From Coriobacteriia bacterium (GTDB lineage: Bacteria; Actinomycetota; Coriobacteriia; Coriobacteriales; UMGS124), in NCBI GenBank assembly GCA_018368455.1, contig JAGZEG010000013.1, forward strand, positions 23,023 to 87,022: a stretch of DNA of 64,000 nucleotides. Direction: 5' to 3'. Under the pieces are notes generated by a model. That model saw only the letters and a program-made list of their open reading frames with translations. It did no database searches and was not told the DNA's origin. Numbering within the stretch: position 1 is the first letter of the stretch; each line of letters starts with the position of its first letter. Positions 34,642-43,229 of this stretch are shown piece by piece. The position numbers and the translations under genes were made by a program.

Positions 34642-36345
34642 TTACAACGCGGCGAGGATCTTGCCCACGAGCATGCCGTGGGTCATCGCCATGCCGTGGC
34701 TGATGCCGGGGCACGGCAGCGGGTAGTCGACCAGGAAGCGGCCGCCCTGAGCGTTGCCTACGGCGTACAGGCCGGGGATCGGCTCGTCCTCGGTGTCGAG
34801 CACCTGGAAGTCCGTCGTCGTCTCCAGGCCGCCCATGCACACGAGCAGCACGGTGTCCGTAAGCTTGTAGGCGTAGAACGGCGCCTTCTCGATGGCGAAC
34901 ATGCGGTCGGCGCGCTTGCCGAAGTCCTCGTCCTCGCCGGCTGCCGCCAGCTCGTTGTAGCGCTCGATCGTGGCCTTGAGGGCCTCGACCTCGACGCCCA
35001 TCTTCTCGGCCAGCTCCTCGATCGTGTTGGCCTGCACGCCGACGTCGGTGGCCATGGCCTCGTCGAACATCTCCTGCGAGATGAAGGCGTTACGGCCGTA
35101 CGAACCGCCGGGCACCTTGTCGGCGTCGACGTACCAGCTGACGTTGCCGTGGCCGCAGTCCATGTACTGCAGCTGCTCGGGCCAGCTGGCGTCGAAGATC
35201 TGCCACGCCGTCTTCTTGGGCAGGCGCGACAGCTGGTTCTGGAACGGCTGGCCGCCCACATCCTCGTTCATGAAGCGCTCGCCGTAGATGTCGGTGAGCA
35301 GGAAGGCGTCCATGCCCAGCGGGCCGCCCAGGTGGTGCGTCATCGGGGCGAGCGGGCCGTCTTCCATCTTGGCGCCGATCCACATGCCCATGCACTGGCC
35401 GTCGCCGGTGTTCGTGGGCTCGCCGGCGGCGTCGCGGTTCGGGAAGATGCTGGCGAAGCGCGTGGCCCACGGCACATAGTGCTCCATCATGGCCTTGTTG
35501 CCGGCGAAGTCGCCCGTGGCGAGCAGCACGGCCTTGGCGGCATTGACCTGCGAGTAGTTGCCGTCAACATCCTGGCAGATGACGCCGGTGACCGGACCCT
35601 CGTTGTTCTCGCGGACGAGCTGGCGCGCCCACGTCGAGAACTTGAACGTCACGCCGGCCTCGACACAGATGTTGTAGATGGCCTCGACCCACGGCGACAT
35701 CGTCGGCAGCGTGATCTGGCAGTCGCTGAAGATCGGGTAGTAGTTGTCGGCCGTGTTGGCGTTGTCCGGCTCGGGCCAGTGTGTCTTGCGCACGGAGAGG
35801 TGGCCCTCCTCCTCGTCATAGGGGTCGCTCTCGGCCTCGACGACGTACTTGCCCTCCATCGGGGCGAGGAACCAGTCGAACGCCTCACCGGAGTGGTCTG
35901 CCCACAGGTTGAGGAGACGCTGGTTGGGGCGGTAGCCGCACTCCTTCATGATCTGGCCCACCGCGGCATTCTTGTCGAGCTCGATGCCCAGGTCCTCCTG
36001 GATCTTGCCGCCGATGGTGCCGAACTGGTTCGAACGGCACTGCCAGGTGTCGGCCTTCTCGATGACGACGATGCTCGTCGCGCCGGCCTCGACAGCCGCG
36101 CGGCAGGCGCACAGGCCGGAGAGGGCCGCGCCCACGATGACGATGTCGGCGTCGATGGTCTCCTTGATGTCGGCGGCGTCGATCGCGGCGGGCGCCTGCA
36201 TGAAACTGGGCGTGGCCGCGGCGTCGGCGGAAGCGGCCTTCTCGTCGGCCAGGGCCATGCCGGCCGTGCCGGCCAGGGCGGCGGCGCCGGCGACGGCGGT
36301 CGCGCCGGCGACGAACGAGCGGCGGGTGAACGTGCTGTCTGCCAT
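34642..36345 (-). CDS. Tat-exported FAD-dependent oxidoreductase
   Basis: This 567-residue flavoprotein of the fumarate-reductase-like class has a Tat signal FTRRSFVAGATAVAGAAAL and an FAD-binding region DIVIVGAALSGLCACRAAVE near residue 67, in which the usual third Gly of GxGxxG is replaced (GAALSG). Later blocks are AVLLATGDFAGNKAMMEHY and PIPGLYAVGNAQGGRFLVDY. AAGGAGG before the ATG fixes the start. It is divergent (387 bp) from a membrane LuxR gene. It shows the same design as the 25.7 kb flavoprotein but is high-GC, so the two are paralogues with different histories. Confidence 0.9.
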   Translation of the reverse strand: MADSTFTRRSFVAGATAVAGAAALAGTAGMALADEKAASADAAATPSFMQAPAAIDAADIKETIDADIVIVGAALSGLCACRAAVEAGATSIVVIEKADTWQCRSNQFGTIGGKIQEDLGIELDKNAAVGQIMKECGYRPNQRLLNLWADHSGEAFDWFLAPMEGKYVVEAESDPYDEEEGHLSVRKTHWPEPDNANTADNYYPIFSDCQITLPTMSPWVEAIYNICVEAGVTFKFSTWARQLVRENNEGPVTGVICQDVDGNYSQVNAAKAVLLATGDFAGNKAMMEHYVPWATRFASIFPNRDAAGEPTNTGDGQCMGMWIGAKMEDGPLAPMTHHLGGPLGMDAFLLTDIYGERFMNEDVGGQPFQNQLSRLPKKTAWQIFDASWPEQLQYMDCGHGNVSWYVDADKVPGGSYGRNAFISQEMFDEAMATDVGVQANTIEELAEKMGVEVEALKATIERYNELAAAGEDEDFGKRADRMFAIEKAPFYAYKLTDTVLLVCMGGLETTTDFQVLDTEDEPIPGLYAVGNAQGGRFLVDYPLPCPGISHGMAMTHGMLVGKILAAL

Positions 36346-36732
36346 GAAGTCCTCCTTGCTGGGTGGTGCGTTGCGGTCGAGGCGCCAAGCACAAGGCCCG
36401 GCGTCGTGTGAACGAGTCGAAGAATAGGCTGGGGCATCGGCAAGAGGCATCCACCAAACGGGTTGCCTTTGGAATGGGCGGGAATCGTGCTAGTCCTTCT
36501 CCGTCGCCACAGGTAGAATGCGGTGCCGGGGATGTCATCATCCATTTTGGTCAGCCGCGGGGGAGGATCGCTGGGGCTGAACCGCTCCTTGTTGATGGGC
36601 GCTTGTGCCTATTGAGGGGCTCCGGGATCGACCCGTCTGCGTCCTTTCGGGTGAGACGACGAGCTTTCCGTGGGGCGTCTAACAGGTGCGGCATCGCGAG
36701 GGCGGGGCACGGCGAGAGGGGAGGTGGGGTGC

Positions 36733-38286
36733 GTGGACAAGGAACTTCCGAAGGCGGGCGCCCCATCGGCCTCGCTGTTCGCATCGTGCGTCGTGGGACT
36801 TGGCCTCTACTGGGCGTGGACGTTCTTCTCGTTCAACCAGCCGATGACGCCTGCGCTGCCCGTCTTCGTTGCGCACGTGGCGTCGATGGCGGGCGCGTCC
36901 GTCTCCTTCTTGGGCGTCGCGCTGGCATGGCGCAGGCTCGCCCCGCTGTGCGCGCGTCGCGGCCTGCTGTTGGCGTGCGGCATCGTGACGACGCTGACGA
37001 CCCCTCTCTACCTGCTGACCGGTATTCCCCAGGTGGCGGCGATCGCCGGGGCGGTTATCTCAGGGTTCACGGTGGCGGCGCTCGTGTGTGCGCTCGCGGA
37101 GGCGTTTTCCCGCCTGCCGGCGAGCGGGCTGCTCAGCGGGACGTCGCTTGTCTTCCTGATCGCCTACGCGCTAATGCTCGCGTTTACCCTGCTCGTCGAC
37201 GTCGCGCCGCGTGCGGTGATCGTAGCCCTTGTGAGCGCGCTGCCAACGGTGTCCGCCATCGTCCTGGCCAGGTTGCCGCGCGACGGGGCTGCCGCGCGGG
37301 GTGGATCCGCCGGGCTGTCCGGTGGCCCGGATACCGCGACACTGCCTTTGCTGCTGCGGAGCCTGCCATGGCGCACGTTCGTCATCATCGCGTTCATGTA
37401 CGTCGCGATCGGCGGGATGCGCCTCTATGTCGAGCAGGTTGCGGGCAGCCTCACGCTGGACATGGGATGCCTGGCCGCGGGCATCGTGCTGCTGGCGCTG
37501 ATGGTGGCGACGACCCAGTATGTTGGGCGCCGTCGCCCGTTCGCCTCGCTTGGTACGTTTTACAAGGTGGCGCTGCCGCTCGTCATCGTTGGCTATGTCG
37601 TGCTGTTGGCGGCGGATCGGCAGGCGACGGGGCTGCTCACGGTTATCGCGCAGATGGTGAGCCTCGTTTCGGAGTGCCTGTGCTGGGTGCTCATCGTCGA
37701 GAGCGCGCGGGAGCGGGGCGTGCCGGCGCTCGTCGTTATCGGCGTCGGCCGCTTCGTCGTGCAGCTGGGCATGTCGCTGGGTGAGATCGCTGGCCTCGCG
37801 ATGCTGGACAACCTGCTGCCGTTTGGCATCGCGACAGTGTTTCTGCTGGTGCTGGCGTTCGTGTTCCTGTTCTCCGAGCGCGAGACGTCCGTGCGTCTCG
37901 GGACAGCCCCCGCGAGCGCCGATGCGGCGGTCTGGGGACTCGCGCCCGCTCCGGCGACTTCTGACGAGGACGTGCCTGCAGGGGAGGGCTGCGCGCCGGA
38001 AACCCCGCGCGGGGGAGATGCTCCCGCGGCCGTTGGGGCTCCGACTGGTTCGGATGCGCTACGCGCCGCGCAGGCTATCCGCCCGTCTGCACCCGATGCG
38101 TGGGGCCTCACCGATCGCGAGCAGGTGGTGCTCGACCTGTGGGTGACGAGCCATGGGCTGCGCTCCATCGCCGGCACGCTCAACGTCTCGGAGTCCACCG
38201 TAAAGACGCACGTCCGCCACATCTACGAGAAGTCCGGCGTCCACAGCCGCGCCGAACTCATCGAGCTGCTGGACGAGCTGGGATAA
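36733..38286 (+). CDS. Membrane LuxR-family regulator paired with the 34.6 kb flavoprotein
   Basis: The 517-residue protein has about twelve membrane segments, a Pro/Ala-rich linker (near residues 395-445), and a LuxR helix-turn-helix (LTDREQVVLDLWVTS then SESTVKTHVRHIYEKSGVHS, about 460-505). GTG at 36733 is preferred because GGGGAGG lies upstream and the next segment (VDKELPK) is a normal cytoplasmic N-terminus. Its likely target is the divergent flavoprotein gene. The 36346-36732 gap should hold both promoters; nothing else is supported there. Confidence 0.87.
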   Translation: MDKELPKAGAPSASLFASCVVGLGLYWAWTFFSFNQPMTPALPVFVAHVASMAGASVSFLGVALAWRRLAPLCARRGLLLACGIVTTLTTPLYLLTGIPQVAAIAGAVISGFTVAALVCALAEAFSRLPASGLLSGTSLVFLIAYALMLAFTLLVDVAPRAVIVALVSALPTVSAIVLARLPRDGAAARGGSAGLSGGPDTATLPLLLRSLPWRTFVIIAFMYVAIGGMRLYVEQVAGSLTLDMGCLAAGIVLLALMVATTQYVGRRRPFASLGTFYKVALPLVIVGYVVLLAADRQATGLLTVIAQMVSLVSECLCWVLIVESARERGVPALVVIGVGRFVVQLGMSLGEIAGLAMLDNLLPFGIATVFLLVLAFVFLFSERETSVRLGTAPASADAAVWGLAPAPATSDEDVPAGEGCAPETPRGGDAPAAVGAPTGSDALRAAQAIRPSAPDAWGLTDREQVVLDLWVTSHGLRSIAGTLNVSESTVKTHVRHIYEKSGVHSRAELIELLDELG

Positions 38287-38408
38287 CTGCTTGCCACGTA
38301 CGCAAGGCATGCATTTTCGGCTGCCCATGCCAAAGACGGATGGCATGGGGTATCGTGCTGACATGTGACATAATTGGGCCACATAAGCCAGGCGTTGAAG
38401 GGGGTCTC

Positions 38409-38675
38409 ATGGCCACTGCGGTTCCGATCCGTGACATGAAGGATACGGCGGCGTTTGCGGCGCTTGTGGAGCGGGAGCGTGACGTGATGGTCACGCGCAA
38501 CGGTTACGAGGCGTTCCACTGTCTGTCTGCCGAGGAGTGGGCCGCCCAGCGCGACGAGGTGGCAAAGGCTCGCCTGTTGTCGCGCATCATGCTGGCCGAG
38601 GACGAGATCTCTCGCGGCGAGTATGACGACTATGGGCAGTTCAGCGCGGCGGTGAGGGCGGAATATGGCCTATAA
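38409..38675 (+). CDS. Phd/YefM-type antitoxin
   Basis: This small protein (88 residues) is the first of an overlapping pair. VPIRDMKDTAAFAALVERERDVMVTRNGYEAFHCL is the Phd/YefM dimer and DNA-binding region (quoted parts: VPIRDMKDTAAF, VMVTRNGYEAF). The acidic C-terminus (LAEDEISRGEYDDY) is the usual toxin-wrapping tail. It probably represses its own operon; an ATGTG/CACAT inverted pair lies just upstream near 38363-38384. A GGGGG ribosome site precedes the ATG. Confidence 0.85.
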   Translation: MATAVPIRDMKDTAAFAALVERERDVMVTRNGYEAFHCLSAEEWAAQRDEVAKARLLSRIMLAEDEISRGEYDDYGQFSAAVRAEYGL

Positions 38676-38970
38676 GCTGGTTATTGCGCGAGAAGCACAA
38701 GGGGAGTACCGCGCCATAGTGGGCTACCTCGCCACGACGCTGGGGAGCTCTCAGACCGCGCGACATTTCATGGACGAGTTCGATGCCAAGGTTGGGCTTA
38801 TCGGGCAGCAGCCGGAGGCATTCGATCTGTGCCATCTCCCCGAGCTTGTTGCGCTGGGATATCGGTCTGTGGCAGTCATGCGATATACGGTTCTTTACAA
38901 GATCGCGGGCGACGAGGTCGTCATCGCCCACATCTTCCACCAGTCGCAGGACTACGCACGTCTGGTGTAG
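38665..38970 (+). CDS. RelE/ParE-family toxin
   Basis: The 101-residue toxin of the RelE/ParE fold starts 11 bases before the antitoxin stop codon, as usual for type II pairs. YKLVIAREAQGEYRAIVGYL is the N-terminal helix region. GYRSVAVMRYTVLYKIAGDEVVI is the sheet carrying the active or binding surface (parts: GYRSVAVMRYTVLYKI, EVVIAHIFH). ParE members poison gyrase and RelE members cut ribosome-bound mRNA; sequence alone does not decide between them. Confidence 0.88.
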   Translation: MAYKLVIAREAQGEYRAIVGYLATTLGSSQTARHFMDEFDAKVGLIGQQPEAFDLCHLPELVALGYRSVAVMRYTVLYKIAGDEVVIAHIFHQSQDYARLV

Positions 38971-39059
38971 GGTTGGCGGTGAGGAGATGCTGCCCCACGC
39001 TTTCCGAATGTGAGATGGGCTTATTGGTGGCGCCTGGCGTACTTGCCTGGCCCCGTCTT

Positions 39060-39299
39060 TCGTTTGTGCTAGGTTTTGCAAAACTGCGCTCTCAAATTGG
39101 GCGCGAATTGCGGGGCTGCGAGGTTTGCGGAGGTGGCTCGAGCCCCGCGTTTGTGCCATGCTCGGAAGAATCGCAGGTAGGAGTGTCGTGCGTCAGCGCT
39201 TATGTGCGGCGCATGCCCCGAGGCACCGCACAAACCTGGCACAAACGCAATCCGCGCCCAGATTTGGCGCCTGATTTTGCAAAACCTCGCATAACCGTG
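39060..39299. repeat. Class 1 inverted repeat, copy C
   Basis: The left arm begins TTTGTGCTAGGTTTTGCAAA and the right arm ends in the complement form TTTTGCAAAACCTCGCATAA. The core GAATCGCAGGTAGGAG is at 39168-39183. It occupies most of the gap between the toxin gene and the next operon; no gene is supported in the gap. Confidence 0.85.
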
Positions 39300-39433
39300 A
39301 GATTTGCCCAGGCTCCCAGGGCTCCGGGGGATCCGGCGCTCCAGAGCCCCGGGCCTCGAGGCGCCAGCGCTAGCCCCCGCGAGGTTGCGAGCTCGACTTT
39401 GCGAGCGGGGCGCGCCCTCGCCGCGCGCCTGCT

Positions 39434-39482
39434 ACCAAAAAAGGCCGCCCGCCCGAACTCGCATGCTCGGACGGGCGGCTTT
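39434..39482 (-). terminator. Intrinsic terminator of the flavodoxin-ferredoxin gene
   Basis: On the minus strand GCCGCCCGTCCG pairs with CGGGCGGGCGGC around an inner loop and is followed by CTTTTTT. Confidence 0.92.
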
Positions 39483-39506
39483 GCGATCTCCAGAGCGCAG
39501 CCTCGC

Positions 39507-40388
39507 TTAGATAACGTACGTCACCGGCTGCTTGACGCGCAGCTTGTTGTCGAGGAACTCGCGCATCGGCGTGTTGTCGAAGTTGCGGCCGTTGAACTCG
39601 CAGACGAACGTGCAGCGCTGGCAGCTGATGCAGACGTCCTCGTTGACCTCGAGCGTCTCGGGGTCGATGGCGCCCACGGGGCAGTTTGCCGCGCACAGGC
39701 CGCACTTCGTGCATTTGTCGGCGTTGTACTGCTTCTCGGGGACGGAAAGCTCCTTGGGGTCGGGCGTCGGATTGCCCTCGAGCGCCACGGCCTCGACGGC
39801 GCCGCCGGCCAGCTTTTCCGTCACCTTGCCGACGAACTCCGCCATGACGGCGCGATCGTCGACGCTCGGGCGGCTGCGGCCGACCTTCTCCGAGAACACG
39901 TGCGGCGTGACGATGCCGATGGCGCCCACCGTCACGAATCCCTGCGGCGCGAGGATGCCGTCGACCTGCGCGAAGCAGTCCTCAACGGCGCGGTTGCCGA
40001 ACGCGGTGACGAGGACGACGGGCGTGTCGCTGCCCTTGAGATTCGTGAACAGGCCCTCGACGCGGGGGATCTGGCCGCCGTACGACGGTGCGGCGACGAT
40101 GGCGAGGTCGGCGTCGGACAGGTCGACCTCCTCTTGGCGGGCGTCAAGCGTCGTGAGATCGGTGGGCGTGACGTCGGTCGAGAACATCTCTGCCAGGGCG
40201 GTCGCCGCGTTTTTGGTGCCCTCGGTCGGGCTGAAGTACACGACGCGCACGTGAAGCGGAGCGGCCTCGTCGGCGCGGGCGGTGGACAGGCCACCCATGC
40301 TCGCCACGGCGACGGCGGACGCCAGGCCGGCGCCCGTCATCTTGAGAAAGCCAGCGCGGCTGACGGAGTTTTCCTGCGTGATACTCAT
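39507..40388 (-). CDS. Exported flavodoxin-ferredoxin fusion (EFR1-like)
   Basis: The 293-residue protein has an N-terminal export signal (SRAGFLKMTGAGLASAVAV). A flavodoxin-like domain follows (RVVYFSPTEGTKNAATAL near residue 48 binds FMN phosphate, VAAPSYGGQIPRVEG near 98). The C-terminal 2x[4Fe-4S] domain has CTKCGLCAANCP near residue 226 and CISCQRCTFVCE near 254. Such EFR1-type proteins usually sit in the cytoplasm, so the signal is notable. It is Tat-like, but with SRAGFLK in place of the SRRxFLK consensus, so export by Tat or Sec is uncertain. It could carry electrons to the exported reductases of this region. Confidence 0.82.
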   Translation of the reverse strand: MSITQENSVSRAGFLKMTGAGLASAVAVASMGGLSTARADEAAPLHVRVVYFSPTEGTKNAATALAEMFSTDVTPTDLTTLDARQEEVDLSDADLAIVAAPSYGGQIPRVEGLFTNLKGSDTPVVLVTAFGNRAVEDCFAQVDGILAPQGFVTVGAIGIVTPHVFSEKVGRSRPSVDDRAVMAEFVGKVTEKLAGGAVEAVALEGNPTPDPKELSVPEKQYNADKCTKCGLCAANCPVGAIDPETLEVNEDVCISCQRCTFVCEFNGRNFDNTPMREFLDNKLRVKQPVTYVI

Positions 40389-40472
40389 ACTATTCCCCTT
40401 CTCCTACTCCCATGATTTCCCCCCCGATCCCATCGGTGCACACTTCCGCATCGGCGGGATCTTCTCCCACTC

Positions 40473-40870
40473 TGTATAAGTTTGGAGCGTGCGTCAAGTA
40501 ATAAGGCTCCTATACAAGGCGTAGCCCCGGCATAGTGAGTTTCTCTTCTTGCCTGCTGACCTGCGGTGTCAAGCCGGGCTTTACTCACGGTTGCCCTGCT
40601 CTTTCGAAGCCGAGACGAACACTTGGCCGCGTCCTTGCATAATCCGAGCTGTTTTGGGGCATACTAGAGCGCGAAGCGCTTCCGTGTACGCTTCGAAAGG
40701 TCGTCGGGCATGAGGGCCCGGCATAAACGAACAGATTTCGTACGGTTCGGGGCGACGCCCCCCGGCTGCACCCGAGCGCAGGCTCGGCATATCGTGACCC
40801 GGGTTTCCACGCCATACCCGGGGACTCTCCCGCTACGACGACACATTTTTACATTCCAGACAGGGGCACG
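40473..40870. other. Intergenic stretch with inverted repeats, function unknown
   Basis: No gene is supported. TGTATA...GGAGC at 40473 is mirrored by GCTCCTATACA ending at 40516, a possible operator for the divergent flavodoxin-ferredoxin gene. Further on are paired blocks: CGAAGCG/CGCTTCG near 40671-40700, CGAAC/GTTCG near 40727-40750 and CCCGG/CCGGG near 40797-40823. They are compatible with a folded leader or small RNA upstream of the HTH gene. It matches no RNA family that I recognise. Confidence 0.4.
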
Positions 40871-40899
40871 CCGCCCCTAGTACGAAAGGTAGGACAAGC

Positions 40900-41103
40900 A
40901 TGAACACCATTGCCGCGCGTAACGCCACATCGTCGCGCTTCGTGAGCTTCGAGGAGGCCGCCGGCCTCGTGGGCTGCGGCGCTGTCGAAATCGCCCGGGC
41001 CGTTTCCTGCGGCCGCATCCCGTTCCGCTTCTCGGGTGAGGCCCGCCTCGTCGACGTCGCGGACGTCGAGAACTACTGCCGCGCCTGCGGGCGTGCGGCT
41101 TAG
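40900..41103 (+). CDS. Small excisionase/MerR-like HTH protein
   Basis: The 67-residue protein is predicted as a compact helix-turn-helix of the DNA-binding excisionase kind: SFEEAAGLVGCGAVEIARAV followed by IPFRFSGEARLVDVADVENY, similar to the helix, wing and second helix of AlpA/Xis/MerR-like domains. AAAGGTAGG upstream is a good ribosome site. No integrase or phage gene is close, so it may be a stand-alone regulator or a mobile-element remnant. A strong inverted repeat begins ten bases after its stop codon. Confidence 0.65.
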   Translation: MNTIAARNATSSRFVSFEEAAGLVGCGAVEIARAVSCGRIPFRFSGEARLVDVADVENYCRACGRAA

Positions 41104-41112
41104 GGATGCCCC

Positions 41113-41240
41113 CTGGAAGAAACGCGCACTAAAGCCGTTTTTGTGCAGCGCCCCCTACCTGTGGAAACGCAAGATAACCGCAGGTAGAGGGCGCTGTTTT
41201 TCACTGCACGAAAACGCGACTTGTGCGCGTTTCTTCGCCA
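41113..41240. repeat. Class 2 inverted repeat with central ACCGCAGGTA
   Basis: Outer arms GAAGAAACGCGCAC and GTGCGCGTTTCTTC are perfect complements. Inside, CAGCGCC-CCTACCTG pairs with CAGGTAGAGGGCGCTG. The core TAACCGCAGGTAG is at 41173-41185. It lies between two convergent genes and could also act as their terminator. Confidence 0.85.
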
Positions 41241-41263
41241 CGGGGCCGTCCCCGGGGGCCGCT

Positions 41264-42946
41264 CTACGCGCGCCAGACCGGCCGCCCCTCCTTGTACGTC
41301 GTGAGCACGCGGATGCTCCTCAGCCGATCGGGCTCCACGCGTAGCGGGTTGTCCGAGAGCACGATGAAGTCCGCGAGCTTCCCGGGCTCGAGCGTCCCCT
41401 TGCGCGACTCCTCGCCGTACTGGTAGGCCGCGTTGGCCGTGATGGCGCGCAGGCCCTCGTACACGCTGATCGACTGCGTGGGCCCCAGGTGCACGCCGAC
41501 CTTCGTTCGCCGCTCGGCAGCGCACCAGACGGCCTCGAGCAGGTTGGGCCTCAGCACGGGCGTGTCGCAGTGCAGCGTGAGCGGCAGCCAGCAGTCCAAC
41601 ATGTCGGCGCAGGCAGAGATGCGCATGGCGCGCGCCCGTCCCAGGTTGCGCAGATGGGTGTCGCCCCAGTACCAGATGTGCGATGCGAACACCGACGGCA
41701 CCATGTTAAGCATGCCCATGCGTTCGATCTGGTCGCGCCGGGCTATCTGCGTGTGGATGGCGACGGGCCGCAGCTCGCGCTTGCGCGGGTGGGTCGCGTC
41801 GGCCAGGGCTCGGGCGTACACGGCGAGGAAGCGCTCGAGCGCCGCGTCGCCGTTGACGTGGGCGAGTAGCTGGCGCCCCTCGTTGACGGCCGTTCGGGCA
41901 AAGGCGAGCGCGTCGGCGTCGCTCATCGTGGGGTAGCCGCGGTAGCCGTCGCCCTCGGGTCCCGGCGTATACGGGCGGCTCAGCCAGGCGGTGCGTCCCT
42001 GCGGCGAGCCGTCGAGGAACATCTTGACGCCGCCGAACCGCAGGTGGTTGGCGTATGCGGGCGCGGGCGTCCCAAAGGGGCCGTACCCCGTGCGTCCCGG
42101 CACAAGCTGGGCCGTGTCGCACGTGGCGTGCTCGGCGAACATGGCGTCGATGTCCTCGCCGTACATCGGGTAGGCCACGACGTCCATGACGAGCTTCCCT
42201 GCTCGCGCCGCCCCGTCGAGCTCGTCGGCCATGTCGGCCGTCGTCGCTCCGTCCTGGCACGTCGTGATGCCCTGCTCCAGGTAGACGTTCTGCATCGGGG
42301 CGAGCAGCTTGTCCATGCCCGTGTGCTGGCGCTCCTGCACGATGGCGAGCACGGGCCACATGGCGGCCGGCTCCTCGCAGTATCCCGACAGCGTGCCGTC
42401 TGCTTCGCGCCCGTACCGGCCGCCGGTGGGGTCGGCCGTGCTCGCCGAAAGCCCCGCCAGCTCGAGCAGCTTCGTGTTAGCGACGCACTGGTGGCTCGAC
42501 GCGTGGATGATGGCGACGGGGACGTCGGCAGACACCTCGTCGAGCAGGTGGCGGTCGGGGTGGCGCCGTTCTGCCAGGTCATTGTGGTCGTAGTTCGTGC
42601 CGAGAATGATGTCGCCGGCACCCGCTCGGCTTCGCTTGGCAAACGCGCGCAGCCGCGCGGCGATCTCGGGGAAGCTCGTTGCCCCGGAGAGGTCGGCGGA
42701 CGTGAAGTACTGGCTGACGCCCGTGAAGTGCGAGTGGGCGTCGATGAAGCCGGGCAGCACGCACAGCCCGTCGAGGCTGACCTCCTCGGCGTGGGCGGCG
42801 CCCCCGAACTCGCTCGCCTGCGCGCGGGCCTCCTTGAGCGGCCCTGTGTACGCGATCGTGCCGCCGTCGGTGACGAGCATCGCCTCGAACGAGGCCTCCT
42901 GCCCCGTCATGGGAACAAAGTCGGCGTGGGTGAAAATGGTCGGCAT
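41264..42946 (-). CDS. Amidohydrolase family protein (YtcJ/NfdA-like)
   Basis: The 560-residue metal-dependent hydrolase of the amidohydrolase 3 family shows VLPGFIDAHSHFTG near residue 65 (first metal-binding His pair), LLAHVNGDAALERFL near 360, ELRPVAIHTQIARRDQIE near 390 and the C-terminal GTLEPGKLADFIVLSDNPL strand. Relatives hydrolyse N-formyl or N-acyl compounds and cyclic amides; the substrate here is unknown. GGGAGGAG before the ATG at 42946 supports the start. It is probably cytoplasmic, with no signal peptide, and is divergent from a small peptide gene. Confidence 0.88.
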   Translation of the reverse strand: MPTIFTHADFVPMTGQEASFEAMLVTDGGTIAYTGPLKEARAQASEFGGAAHAEEVSLDGLCVLPGFIDAHSHFTGVSQYFTSADLSGATSFPEIAARLRAFAKRSRAGAGDIILGTNYDHNDLAERRHPDRHLLDEVSADVPVAIIHASSHQCVANTKLLELAGLSASTADPTGGRYGREADGTLSGYCEEPAAMWPVLAIVQERQHTGMDKLLAPMQNVYLEQGITTCQDGATTADMADELDGAARAGKLVMDVVAYPMYGEDIDAMFAEHATCDTAQLVPGRTGYGPFGTPAPAYANHLRFGGVKMFLDGSPQGRTAWLSRPYTPGPEGDGYRGYPTMSDADALAFARTAVNEGRQLLAHVNGDAALERFLAVYARALADATHPRKRELRPVAIHTQIARRDQIERMGMLNMVPSVFASHIWYWGDTHLRNLGRARAMRISACADMLDCWLPLTLHCDTPVLRPNLLEAVWCAAERRTKVGVHLGPTQSISVYEGLRAITANAAYQYGEESRKGTLEPGKLADFIVLSDNPLRVEPDRLRSIRVLTTYKEGRPVWRA

Positions 42947-43085
42947 GGCGCAGCTCCTCCCGTTGGGGCGGCGTCTCCAGGCGGGGCTTTCGCGTGCGAG
43001 TGCGCCGCGTTCCTAGTGCTCTTGTTCCCTGCGGAGCCCATCTCATGCCGTTGGCGGCATATGGCTTGCCATGAGCGGTAGTCGG

Positions 43086-43119
43086 AAAGCGTTTGTTCAC
43101 TAAATCAAAGCGTTCGTTC
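43086..43119. promoter_or_regulatory. Direct repeat in a divergent promoter region
   Basis: AAAGCGTTTGTTC and AAAGCGTTCGTTC are 21 bases apart (two helical turns) between the amidohydrolase and the small peptide gene. They are a likely pair of binding sites for a regulator. Confidence 0.45.
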
Positions 43120-43229
43120 CGTCTATCGTGCATCGCCTTGTGCCTGAAAGAGGGCCTCGCGTATTCTGGGAGCCAGGGAAGTCAACGACGGCTTCTCGGA
43201 GGGGTCGCGCTATATGAAGGAGGCTCGCC

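Noticed and set aside
40581..40846. Three overlapping minus-strand frames before the HTH gene
   Set aside because: They read the same DNA in different frames, lack ribosome sites and overlap structured sequence.
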